Positions 23,028 to 35,500 of a DNA stretch of 64,000 bases are shown here, piece after piece (position 1 is the stretch's first letter; the number at the start of each line of letters is the position of its first letter). The position numbers were made by a program, and so were the translations under genes. The stretch comes from Parelaphostrongylus tenuis. Lineage: Eukaryota > Nematoda > Chromadorea > Rhabditida > Metastrongylidae. The DNA lies in assembly GCA_019055375.1 (NCBI GenBank), contig JAHQIW010007050.1, forward strand, positions 1 to 64,000, in the 5' to 3' direction. The notes under the pieces are model-generated. The model made no database searches, was not told the DNA's origin, and was given only the letters and a program-made list of their open reading frames with translations.

Positions 23028-23260
23028 TAGATGGATTTTCCGCCCAACCTCGTCATCACAAGTCCCCAAGTGGACTTCATTATTTCCTGGAATTGGCTCA
23101 TTTCCTCGCACGCATCCTTCACAGCCGCAGAACACTTCACGTGTTGGTTCTTGAGGATTTCCTCATTTTTAAGCATCGTCGAGAGCTGTTTGGGACAATC
23201 CTTCTCGCGCTCTTGGAGGCAAGAGGAAGGGACGTTCCCTGAGACATTTGTTGATTGATG
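23028..23260 (-). other. Unassigned open frame with exon-like composition
   Basis: On the minus strand a frame without a nearby Met reads LQEREKDCPKQLSTMLKNEE and then SAAVKDACEEMSQFQEIMK before stopping near 23028. It is hydrophilic and helix-prone, and an AG (CTCAG at about 23243) could be its acceptor. I recognise no family. It may be an exon of an unseen gene or a transposon fragment. Confidence 0.25.
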
Positions 23261-23269
23261 GCAGTAGAG

Positions 23270-23375
23270 TATCGCGAGGAGAGTATCGCGCGGGTGGGTT
23301 GAACCCGCACCTGGTTTTCCTGGTACATGCCATCACTAACCACTGCGCTGCGCCACTCGACTGGAGTCTACCCTG
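23270..23375 (-). repeat. tRNA-like head of a dispersed repeat
   Basis: Minus strand: GTGGCGCAGCGCAGTGG then TTAGTGATGG (A box), and GGTGCGGGTTCAACCC (B box) about 35 bp later. This spacing fits a tRNA-derived RNA polymerase III promoter. It is not a clean full tRNA gene: I could not draw a complete acceptor stem. Confidence 0.45.
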
Positions 23376-23540
23376 TGAGCAAAACTTGATTTTGCGTCAA
23401 CGGAAAATTGCGGTGTGCACAGAAAACACGTCAGTTCAGCGTCGTTGACGCCTCTGATATTCGACGTGGCCGTTTTTCCGGCGGTTTGGTCAGCCCTGTT
23501 ATTTAGCTTTTACTAGTTTTTTCGTGAGTGGAGGGTCGTT

Positions 23541-23558
23541 CTGCTATCTTCTAGGATC
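23541..23558 (+). other. Candidate spliced-leader acceptor before SCFD1
   Basis: CTATCTTCTAG ends at 23554, four bases before the ATG at 23559. A pyrimidine-rich AG this close to a start codon is the usual form of a nematode trans-splice acceptor. Expressed-sequence data would be needed to prove it. Confidence 0.55.
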
Positions 23559-26500
23559 ATGAGCTATCAGTTCGAGAGTCCTCAGTTGGAGACCGTCCGA
23601 ACGAGGCAAATCGGTGGGTGATTTTCTTGATAAATTGTTTTTTTTTCCCGAAAAATTCTTATTTTCCCTCGAAGATTTCTTGTATGATTTAGCACGTATT
23701 GTAATATCGATCTAGAAATCTTATTCGGCTAGCGTTTGGAAGCCTCTCGTCCTCTCGAGAGCCGAGGAATCGAGTCGATTCTCTCCCTCAGTGGATCTTC
23801 GCCTTCGTTCCGTTCGAGTCGAATCGTCATCGATGGATCATCTCTCAACTGAAGCTCACAACTCATCTGAGCCTGGCACGCCAAAGAAGATTCGACTCGA
23901 TCGACATCAAAGGTGAAGAGGACCAAAACGAGGGCGATCGACGCGAATCCATCAACTCTGAGAAACGACGAAGACGTCGAATCGATAGCCAAATAGCATT
24001 CATATATCAACCTCGCGGTATCAGCCAAATCCTCCAGGAAACTTCTATTGATTATTCGAGCTAAGATTTACGTTAGTAGATGTTTGAAGTATTTTCAAAA
24101 GATCCTTTCATTCATTATTTGAGCCAACTTGTCATTTGGTCTGGTAAGGGCTCTTGTACAGCCCGAGACACGTGTTTCGTCCTTACAGACTCGTCAGTCG
24201 GGCAGAACCCGTCGAAGCAGAAGAGCAATCGAGTGCGCAAACACTCTGTGTTAGGTGGACATTTCACTTGACATAGAGTGTAAAACGTTCGTCTTCGATG
24301 ACTCTCTGTAAGGAGAGTAGAGCTCCCAAGAGAACTGACTATAAAAATATCGAAGGACGACGGGTTCTGCCCGGCTGATGAGTCTGTAAGGACGAAACAC
24401 GTGTATCGGGCTGTACAAGAGCCCTTACCAGACCACATGACAAGTTGGCTCAAATAATGATGAAAGGATCCTTTGAAATTTGAGCGTGGTCTTAATAAAG
24501 CACTCGAAATAAGGTATAATATTTTCAAAAGCATTATTTGAAATACAAGTAGCAGGCCATTTGTTAGGTCGTTCCATAGGCACTAGACCAATAAATACTG
24601 GGTTTTTTTTACCAGAATTAAGTACAATTGAATGATTTTGGTACCGTTCAACTGCTCATTTTCTTGCGAATATTTTGGTATACAACTTGCCTATACTTAC
24701 CTCAAGATGCAGTTGTCTTGGGAACAAATTCGCTTGCTAGTCATGCACGATTGGTGTGCAGGGGAAAATGCTGGTGAAGCGGCGCCGCGTAAAATTAACG
24801 GAGTGGCTTCCTGTTCCTATGGACGGCCCGAGCGCGATTGGTGCTCCAGAATGTGTTCTCCAGTTTCAAGCTTCCCGAACCACTTCCTAACCGTCCTCTA
24901 TGCAACCGTATCATCGCCCCAAGCTCATTAATCTCTGGCGTCGCTTCACTAGCAATTTCTCCTAAGCGCCATTCGTGCATGAGTAACGAGCGAATTTCTT
25001 CCCAAGCCAGTTCCTAGCCCTAAGGCAAGTATAGGCAAGTTCTATGCCAAAATGTTTGAAGGAAAAACGCAGTTGAACGACAACGAAATCATCAGTTTTA
25101 TTTACTTTTGATAAATAAATTTGGCGTTGATTGTTCTAGTACCGAATTTTATGGAACGACCTGATACTTTTAGCGAACGAGTTCTCATCCTTCGATTTGA
25201 GTGTTTTCTTAAGACCACAGCTCAATTTCAATATGCCTGGTAATGATTTTTGAGCCACGCATGTCAGTGGTCTGTCGAAGAGGGCTGACTTATAAAGCCC
25301 GATACACTTGCTTCGATCTTGCGATCTCGTCGGTCGGGCAGTTACCCCTTCTCGTTTTTTGCTAATCTCTGTGGGTGCTCCAGTCCCCACACTAAGAGTT
25401 AGCGACGACGAACGTTTTACACTCTATGTCCAGTGAAAATCTCACCGAACACAGAGTGTTGTACACTCGATTGCTTTTGGCTGATATGTTCAATATATCA
25501 TATCTTTCGATTCGAGTGTTTTGTTAAGACCATAGTTCAAATTTTAATATGCTTGATAATAATTTTTTGAGCCACGCATGTCAGTGGTCTATCAAAGAGT
25601 CAAGGAGGGCTGACATATAGAGTCATATATAAGTCAGTCCTCCTTGGCAGACCACTGATATGCGTAGCTCAAAAAAACAAGGAGTTCTTACTTCTCTTTG
25701 CCAGTATGAAGAAGGCTGTCAGTTTTTATCTCTTAGATATCTCGGTGCTTGCCTTAGTTTCACCACTTATTCTTCTTTCATAGCATAGCACGATATGAAT
25801 CACATTGTAGGAAGATGATATACGAGCAAAACTTGGAAATGCTTAGGTGTGCCTCGAACCTGCGCGATAATCCTTTTTCTGGGTTTACATGTTACCTATT
25901 GCACCATCGAAATCCTTTGTTTTTTCCTTTCAAACAACAGTGGTGAGGTGGGTAACACATGAGCCCCGAAAGAGAGAATCACGGGTTCGATATCATCCTC
26001 AGATTCCCAGTTCTGTGGGTATCTGACCATTCTAGTGGTTCTCTTTGAGAATAGCTGTTCCTTAGTGAATTCGAAAAACTTTAGCCGCTCTGCGCAATGT
26101 CATCAACCTGAATCAACCGGTTACAAATACGATGATAACGGAGCCTGTGTGGAAGATTTTGGTCATCGACAAACTTGGGCAGGACATTATCTCTCCGCTG
26201 CTATCGATAAAAGTACTGCGGGATCTTGGAGTCACCTTACATTTGTAAGTACAACTTTATTGCTATTCGCTTCGTATAGCTCTAAAAATGTGGGTTTGTG
26301 TGATTCATTGAAATCGTTTATTTTAACTGTCTTTTGAAAGTATTGTAGTGTTACAATCTACATTTAAGAATTTTGATTGATATACAAAACATTGAGTCCC
26401 AGCTGGGAGTTGAACCCGTGTTTCACCCATACCGAGAGCGCGTGTTACACTACATCACCGAGGTCACCACTGCTACCACTCATTCTTCGATATGAACTAT

Positions 26501-29500
26501 TCGAGCGGTCAGCAACCAACCCTTTGATGAGTTTGGTCCGGTAAGACAATATCAACATTGAACCCAATTAAACTCACAGGTATTTGATGCGTATATTCTA
26601 CAAGAAAAAAAGAGTGGTAACATATTGGTGGCCTCGGTGTCGTGGATCGTGTGTTCAACTCCCGCCTGAGGTCAAATGTTTTGTATACCATTCAAAATTC
26701 TCACTGCGTCAGTGCTGCAGGTTGATCGGCTCAAAACGAGAACCTCTCACCGATGTACCGGCCGTTTATTTCATCTCCCCAACCGAAGAGAACATTGATT
26801 TATTATGCGAAGACCTCAAAAAGGCTATGTATGACGGCTTCTACATCAACCTTATCTCTCCACTTTCACGTGCTCGCCTGGAGAATCTAGCTTTTGCTGC
26901 TGTTCAAGGCGGATCTGATGGACTAGTCCAGAAGGTAGGCATCTTAGCTCTCCTCGTTTTCCTCAAGGATTTATCGTAGTCCTGCTATGAATGTGACTGA
27001 ACTGGTGTTCAGGTTGTCGATCAGTATCTCAACTTTATTTCACTTGAAGATGACCTTTTTGTACTGAGACGTTACAGCGAGAATAGTCCTATGTCTTACT
27101 TTGGTTTGTTGTCTTCTTTCCATTAGTACTGGATAAGTTCTGAGCTCTTGGAAAGTTTCTTTCCTCTAGCAATCAATACATTTCAGCCATCAATGATCCG
27201 TCAACATCCGATGATCAAATGTCAGCGTTGATTGATTCAGTTGCTGATGGATTGTTTGCAGTATGTGCTACGATGGGGATAGTACCTATCATCAGATGTG
27301 CAAAAGATAATGCTGCAGAACTTGTTGCCAAGGTGTGTAGATGTTTTTCTTTCTCTTCTTTCCAGTGCCATAGTTTCGTTTTGGACATAACACGTAAGTA
27401 CACGAATTCTTCAATTCACTGCTTTCTTAGAAGTGTTGTAATATTGCAAATATACTCAGTTGTGTTAACTGCTGTCCAAAACATTGACATCAGCCGGGAC
27501 TCGAACCCGCATTTCACCCTTTCTGGGGGCGCGTGCTTGATCATTGCACTACCTTCGCCTGTTTTTCCACCACTTTTTCTACACTACAACGCATCAATTC
27601 GTCAGCAACTAATCGTCAGCGGTTTGGCTTGGTATTCGATATTGATATTGAACTCGGTTACGCTGACATATATTGGATATATGATCAAATTTAGTTATAA
27701 TATACACATTGGTGTTGAGTGGTGTGATCGTACACATATCTAATATCTTTCAGTGTGACTTGGTTCAATGTCAATACCGACTATCTGGACCAAACCGTTG
27801 GCGGTTGGTTGCTGACAGATTGATGCGTTGTAGCGTAGAAGGAGCTGGGGAAAAACTAGTCGGTAGCGAAACGGGTTAAAGCACCCCCTCCCCCATTTTA
27901 ATAGGGTGGAATGCTGGTTCGAGACCCACTGACCCAAAAGTTTTGCACATCACTCTACATCATTAGGCATATCTGTGACATCATACAACCGCTAAAAGCG
28001 GTTAAATTAAGAGCATTTCGCTGTAAATATACAGCTAAGAATGTTGAGTAGTATGTAGAGGAAATCAAAAACATATCCAGTAGCTGTCAACCCAAACCAC
28101 TGTTGTATTTACCAGATTAATCCGTTAAAGCTTAGATGCTGATAGCTACGACACTTCATATTGAAGGAAGAATAGTAGCAAAGCGGTAGTTTCGTTGGTG
28201 TAGTGGTAGCGCTAGTCACTGGTACGGGTGAAATGCAGGTTCAGCCCTGTCTGGGGTGGTGTTTTTGCACACTACTCGACATTTTTAGACGTTACACTTA
28301 CTTTATCAGAAATTGCTACAATTATTACAGCGCCTTGATCAGAAACTTCGCGATAATCTTAGAGATGCTCGTAATAATCTCTTTACCGTTGAAAGTGTTC
28401 GTGCTGGGCAACTGAACGCTAGTCGACCTCTTCTGCTCATTGCGGACAGGTATGATGCTGTTTTTCTTAACCGTTCTTAGCTCTTACATCTGATGTCTTT
28501 AGCTCTTTCACTATTTAACTTCAACTCTTGAGCATTTGCTACTTATGGTCCTCTACAGTCGTAAGTCGTTCTAGGTCGGCAGATCTCGCAACAATGTTAC
28601 ATCATACTTGGACTTATCAGGCGCTCATACACGACGTTTTGGTATGTTCCCAAACTTTGCTTAATTAATGGCTTAGGAAGGTGCAGATTGATCTAAATTT
28701 AGTTTTGACAGGAACTGGACCAAAATCGTGTGGTTATCGTAGAAAAAAGTGGGAAGAAAAAGGAATACGACTTGTCGAGTGGTGGTATGGATAAGTTGTG
28801 GACAAAACATAAAGTAAGACTTACTTTTTAGTCTTCCCACATCTGTTTTATCTCTCACTATTTATCTTCTCAAACCCTACTCTCCTTTGATTTTGTCTCA
28901 CTTTCTCCTTACTGATTCTTCTTCGTTTCTATTGGATGTATTTTTTTTTGTTTTCCTAGTAATCATGTTTGCTATTGAGGTACATATAATATGGGGTATT
29001 TCTTATTTTATCTGCTTTACGTTTAGGGAAGCGCCTTCCCACTTGTAGCGGAAGCAATTCAGGAGGACTTAGAAGTCTATCGTAGTAGCGAAGACGAAAT
29101 TAAGCGTCTGAAACATGCAATGGTAGGCGTTTTGTCATTTCGTGCACTTTTTGAACATTATTATGGAGCTATCAGATGTACAAATATGATTCGGCCATTT
29201 CTTTTTTTTTTTGTTGGAGAAAAGTAAGCTAAAAATATGTGGATTCTTTCTTCTTATATAACTTAGAAAAATATGTGATGAGCAAAAACACGGCCTCAGC
29301 GGGAATCGAACCAGCATTTCATCCTATCCAGGGACGCGTGCTTCAACTACTACACCACCGAGGCACATTTGCCCGACCACTCATTCTTCAACATCTCTAT
29401 GTTAGCTATCGTGCCTCGATAATAAATAGTAGAAATACTATAATTTCTTTTTTCTTAGTTTAAAAGTGCATTAAAAGCGCTATTCGTATGTCTTTATATC

Positions 29501-32500
29501 CAAGATGGTTTGTATGGTTTATAAAACTTTGAAGATGACTTTTGTATCCGAAAATTGCCGTTTTTTTTTTCAAATTGGCTGACTTATAATATGATTTTGT
29601 TGATTACAAATGGTAATTTGACAGTGCAATGTTGGGAAGGTAAGGTGGATAAGGTGAGATCTCTTGAAACCATCCACCTCAGCTCTTTCATGACGTTTCC
29701 GATCGATTTTGGAACATGAAATCGAGCGTTATCGTTCAACAGAATGGCAAAGTTCTTGCCATTTTGGTATAAGAAGGGTTTTACCGGTGAAATCGCATGA
29801 CCTCAGTGTCGTTAAGTTGCGCATTCTCCTGCATACATTTTAATATACAACTTGCTCGTACTGGCTTTGAGATAGAGCTCGCTTCATTTTCCACTGATCT
29901 TGTGCGCCGCTTCAGTAGCGTTTTCTCCTGCGCGCCATTTATATATGAATATCAAGCGAATTTGTTCCCACAACAGCTCCATCGTAAAGCATCTATAGGC
30001 AACTTGTCTCCTTGAAAATCTTCGCAAGAAAGTGCGCAGTTGAACGATACCAAATCAAGCAACTTCGGTTTATTCTAGTCAATGAATCTGCAAGGTAGAG
30101 TTCTCTCAAATGGCGTTCTTTGGGTACGAAAGTCGTCATCTCCAAAGTCCTATAAAAACCGCCATAAAAGGAAGGATAAGGATAAAGCTCTTGGCGTTGA
30201 TCAATCCCTGAGGGATGCGCCATGCATTCGACTTCAATTTTTAACTTCGTTTGAGGTGATTGAATGCACATCTGGCCTTTACAATGACTCGCGGTGGCCT
30301 CCCGCTGAACCGAGTCAGTGCTGCTTATCCTCCCAGACAAGCCTGAGACCTGTCTGGTACCAATTTACCGACCCAGGTGGAATGGATGGCTTGGTGAGCC
30401 ATGAGCGCGAGATCGAACCAGTGACCTCGTGTGCGACGCAGGGCACCTCTAACCACTGCGCCACATGCGCCACAAAAACCGCCATATAAAATACTTTATC
30501 TTTAAAAAAATGTAAATAAATAGCGTTTTCAACGCACTTTCAAATGAAATGCAGAGAATTAGCATATCTTTACTTTTACTATTTTTATAGCAAAAAAAAA
30601 ACGGTGGAGTCATATTTGTACTCCTGAAAACTATTGGTTGATTTCTGTGGTCGTTTGGAGTATCTGGTCTGTTTTTTTTTTTTCTTTATACATATTTCAT
30701 ACTATCTCTATACTGAACAATGCCTTTTTTTAACGATACCTAGGATCTGTGCTATTTCAAAATCCGATAAAATCAATTCTTCAGGGAATGGAAGGGAATG
30801 ATGCTGATGAAGCAATGACATCTCTTCTGTCGGATACAACAGCGAAGCTTGGATCAACCGTGACGTCACTTACTCAGCTCCTTGAAGCCAAAAAGACGAT
30901 CGATTTGCATACAAATGTAGCCACAACGCTCTTGGACCACATCAAATCGCGGAAGCTGGATGTACTGTTCGAGCTCGAGCAAAAGATCCTGCAACGTTCT
31001 CCGCTTGGTGAGATTTATAACACGCTGGTATTCTTGTTTCATCAATAATATCATGAAATCGTGCTATTACGTCGTACCATTACGTCTTGTTCTATTAGAG
31101 ATTATTCAGAGATGTCTCTTCTCCAGCTCTTAGCTGATCTTAGTAACCCAGAGGATGTGCTGAGGGTTATATTAATCAACTATTTATGTCAGGAAAACAT
31201 GAGCAAGGTATTTTTTGTGGATTATATTCTTATTTCTATCTGTCGAAATATATCCTATTGAGCGCATGTAGCGCTGTGACTAGAGGTGCACTGCGTCGCG
31301 CACAAGATCGATGGTTTGATCTCGCGCTTATGGCTGACCAAGTAATCCATCCCTCCGGGGTCGGTAGATTGGCACCGGACTGGTCCTAGATTTGTCTGGG
31401 AGGATAAGCAGCACTGTCTTGATACAGCGGAAGGCCAATGCGTGTCATTGTAAAGGCCAGATATGCATTCAATCACCTCAAACGAAATTAAAAACATGAA
31501 GACGAATGCTTGGCGCATCCTGTAGGGCTTAATCGACGCCGAGAGCTTTATCCTTTTCATATTCCTATTATTCTTGTCTTTGTGTTGACTTTTTGTTGTT
31601 TTCGCCTTTGTGTGCCTTTTTGGGGGTGAACGTGAGAGGAGACTTCCTAGGTTTCTTACGCAGACTTGCATCTTATTACTTTTTTTCAGGTCGAGTTAGA
31701 AGAGCAGCTAAATTTCCTAAAAGAAAAATCTGTGGACGAATCGGCATTGCGCTTTGTTCAGAAAATGAGGTCAGTGCATTCTTCTTCTTTGGCAGTCTTT
31801 CATCTACATTACTTTTAACGTGTTGGAGTAGACAACAGTTTACTTGTAGGTAACTTAACAGTTGCTGCTTCTCTTAGTGAGAGCTCAGTAAAATAATTGT
31901 TCGCTGTCAAGCTATAAAAGCAGTTGTAAAATTTTTTGAGAAACAGATGTCTGGTCGCCACAGATTATTTTCACTTGCTATGAATAGCGTTTTGCCCAAT
32001 GTTTTCAAAGCTGACTGTTTGGTTTTTTTTTTGGCGAGATGACAGGAAAGACAACGCGGTACTTTTCCGCTTTCCGCACCATGTTTCGATCTCTTGAGAA
32101 GAAGTATTTTTGGTTGTTTCTAATGCTTGGTAGTCATTCGATAACTTAACCCCGAGAATTTCTATGGTGTACTTTAATTTCAGAATTGTTTCCTTACTGC
32201 ACTGTTATGGTGGGAATGAAATTTTCTTTCACATTCAATCATTTTTTGCTGGACAGAAATTTGCCTGCAAACTTTCTTCAATAATTCGTAGCACAAATCT
32301 GAACGATTTTGATGACGTACTTGATTTCCGAAAAGGACTTCTTATTGCGCTGTAACGATAAAAAAAAAAAGAGCCCTTACCAGACCACATGACATGTTGG
32401 CTCAAATAATGATGAAAGGATCAAAAAAAGATCGAGTTTCGGAAATTAGCCGCTGGAAAAAACGCTGTGTCTACGTGTCAACTTACCCAATACCGGCAAA

Positions 32501-35500
32501 GCGGGGTGGTTTGGTATCAATGTCGCGCTGCGCGAAACTCAACTATTTTTCGACTGCTACAGCGCACTAAGAAGTCTTTACAGAAAGCAATTCATCATTG
32601 AAATTCTCTAGACTTGTGCTATTGAAGGGATACTAAAAGTTTAGAGGAATGTCCAGCGAAAAATGCGCTGAAACGCCGAGTCTGAAACATATTTTTATTT
32701 TTAAGGTTACAGCGGATTAAGGAATTCATTTCAAAATTGAAGCACACCATTGAGATCTTTGAGATATGTGCTATTGAGTAATTGTTGAAATTCTCGAAAA
32801 AAGTCAAAAGTTGCGTTTCTCTCAAGGGGTCGAAACAGTGTGTGGGTAACGGAAAAGATCCGTCAACCGTTTGCGGATGGCTGTTGATCGATTTTTGTAA
32901 ACAGCTCGCAATATTCGTTATTTCACAAAAATTTTTTTCCAAAAGTAATTTTCAGTTTGTTTGTATTCTGATACTCCACGGTTTTCTTTATACGCTTGTA
33001 TACTTTTGTGCGTATATAACTCTTATGTGACAAGAGACTTTTAGTGTGGAACATAATTTTCTTCTCGCTCATACAGTGCACTAGAAAGACTTCCTTAGAA
33101 TAGATTAACTTCGGACTCAGCTACATTTGTATTACGGAATATGATAACATAGCACAAGGATAGCCAACCACAGCCCTTAGCGTGCAAACAAGCACTCCGA
33201 GTGTAAAGCCTACTTTCGTTTCCACTGCAACAATTCATCAAGAAGTATCTCACGGAAATAAAGCACTGGAATTTTTGTAAAAAAGCTCTCTCCATTGAAA
33301 CGACCGCTAAAACGTTGTGCATCGAGAAAGACGCTCACTATCCGTGAATAACAATCGTAACGTTCATTACACAGTGACCCGTGTTTTGGCAGTCGCTTTG
33401 ACCAGAGTCGTTCTGGTTGATCACTTTTATAAACTAAATAGTGACACTAGCTTAACATCCTATCGAATCTCGCCAATGAAATAACTTGTAAATTTTGTTA
33501 TCAGTTGACATATGAACACTTCCGGCCCTATGGATGTTTTTAAAATCAGTAATGTTTACTTCAAGATCTGTTTCGCAACTTGGAAAGTCGACACCGGAAG
33601 AACATCAAGGAGCTGGTACAAAAACAGTTAATATGTTCAATAAGCTGCTTAGCCACAGTTCTCGATTCGTAATGGAGGGTGTGAAAAATCTTGTACCCAA
33701 GAAACACAATCTGCCACTGACAAGAGTAAGTTTTTTCTGCCTCTTTATCTAATTAGAATTTAAGTTTTTTTTGTGATTGAAACATCAAGGAACTGATAAT
33801 CGTGTTACTTGTGAGATCCTTCCTACCGTAATTTTACTTTTGGATGTTCAGAACTGATTTATTCCAATAGTTGACAAGTTATCGTTTTCAGGACGGGTTC
33901 CTTTTTTCTTTGACATCCTTGTTTTTCACCAAATCAAATTTAAATAACTCCGAGTTGTGCAATATTCGAAATAGCTATAAAAACCCATATATGAAACCTT
34001 TTTGAACAACTGGTTGACGAGCTATGAAGTTTAAAAGGTTGCCAGTTTCAATCGCAACTAATTCAGAAGCTGTCGAATATATCAATCCATAACTAACTAT
34101 ATAGCCATGTTATGACACCTCTCATACGGTTGAGCGGTGTAGTCCTCACTGATGTTGATAAAGAGATGGTTGATGTTGAGGAAACTCACTTACTCGTGAA
34201 GTGCTTTTATATATCTTGGAATAGTCATAAATACTTGAGTCCATCATAATCTGATAACTTTGCGGTAAACTTTTTTATTCAATGTTATTTTCCTACAGAA
34301 AATTTATTCTTCCTATATGACTGCAACAGATTATCGAAAAGTGAAAGTTAGGGAAATCCTTTTTGCACGATTGCACGTTGTTCTCCTGTACAATAAATTC
34401 TCTTGTGCATATGAACCTGCGTTAATATGCGGTTGCAGGAAGGTCTTAGGGAAATTTACATTTAACCGTGATTAATACTTTCCCGACGGCAAACATTTGA
34501 TTTTGTTGCGTATTGGACTGCGTCTAATTCTTTGCTGTGCTAACTACGACACGTGTGGAAGTCTTGCACACCATTTCGGCAGTTTTTAGTTAGCCCCGCT
34601 TTCTTCTAATGTTGAAACCCTTTCTACAAACCAGTTTCTCTTTGTGTTTCAAAAGAATTTCTACGCTTTTGTCGACCTATGAATGCTCCATGTTCTTCTG
34701 TACACCTTTACATGCTCTGTGGTGCCTATGCAACTCTTATGTGATTAGAAGACTCTCGTCCACTATGCAGTCATACTGGTTGCAATCAGTACTGAATGAA
34801 GTTGTGTAATCTGTGTTAAGATTATTACGATGTTTACCTTGTGGGATTGATGTACTCTTATTTCACTCAGTACTCAAGAATTATCATAGCGTTTGTAAAC
34901 GAGAAAACGGCGAATAAGCCTTGAAAAATAATGCTGCACACTGCGTGCAATGCCATTTCTTCTAGATTGAGGTAATTCTGCTTCTCTTCACTGGCTTTAC
35001 TTTCTACACCATCCACTTTCTTCAACGGCAATAATCTCTCGCCGTAAAGTGGGAAATCCAACCTTAACTCTAAAAAACAACCATCTAAAGTCAAATAATC
35101 TGAGATGAGTAAGGTATCGAATGATCACAAGTCGGGGATAAAACGGCTGTGCAAGGAAATAACCGGGTACATTATGACATCATTTGGTTCATACCAGCCA
35201 CTCTCTCAGCTTCATTATTACACCTATTAGTGTCATAAGTCGCGAGTTTGTTAAATATAACGAAGTGAATCCTTTCATGATCTATAATTTACAAGAATTA
35301 TTGTTGTTTGCCGCCTTTACACATTGTTCAAATGTTATGTCATTATATTCGAGGATGCTGAGTGGTATGCAAAACTCGAAATTCAGGTGGGAGTTGACTC
35401 TGTGTTTCATCCATACCGGCATGTGTGCTAACTGCGCCACCGAGGCCGGTACCCTGTTATAACTCTTTTTGTGATATTATATGTCAATGCTGTCAACAAC

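Larger units (their letters stand above)
24093..24518. mobile_element. Retrozyme family A, inverted pair
   Basis: The left arm from GATCCTTTCATTC (24102) through the ribozyme to about 24210 is mirrored by the right arm, about 24355 to GAAAGGATCC (24465-24474). Each arm has one 43-nt hammerhead, the left on the minus strand and the right on the plus strand. The shared body includes GTGTAAAACGTTCGTCTTC. Confidence 0.8.
23614..26084 (+). other. SCFD1 intron 1
   Basis: Donor GTGGGT, acceptor CTTTAG. It contains an inverted retrozyme pair, a mariner-derived foldback element and a retrozyme partial dimer. The stretch 23720-24030 is open on both strands and unusually GC-rich (one plus-strand frame reads MDHLSTEAHNSSEPGTPKK). 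I do not call it a gene, because it lies inside the intron and has no partner exon. Confidence 0.8.

Noticed and set aside
23720..24030. Open frames on both strands (99 codons on minus) in a GC-rich patch
   Set aside because: Both strands open suggests composition. It lies within SCFD1 intron 1 and has no splice partner or homology.
26376..26480. Functional tRNA gene on the minus strand
   Set aside because: The B box and an A-box-like stretch are present, but the copy is one arm of an inverted-repeat element and the stems do not pair.
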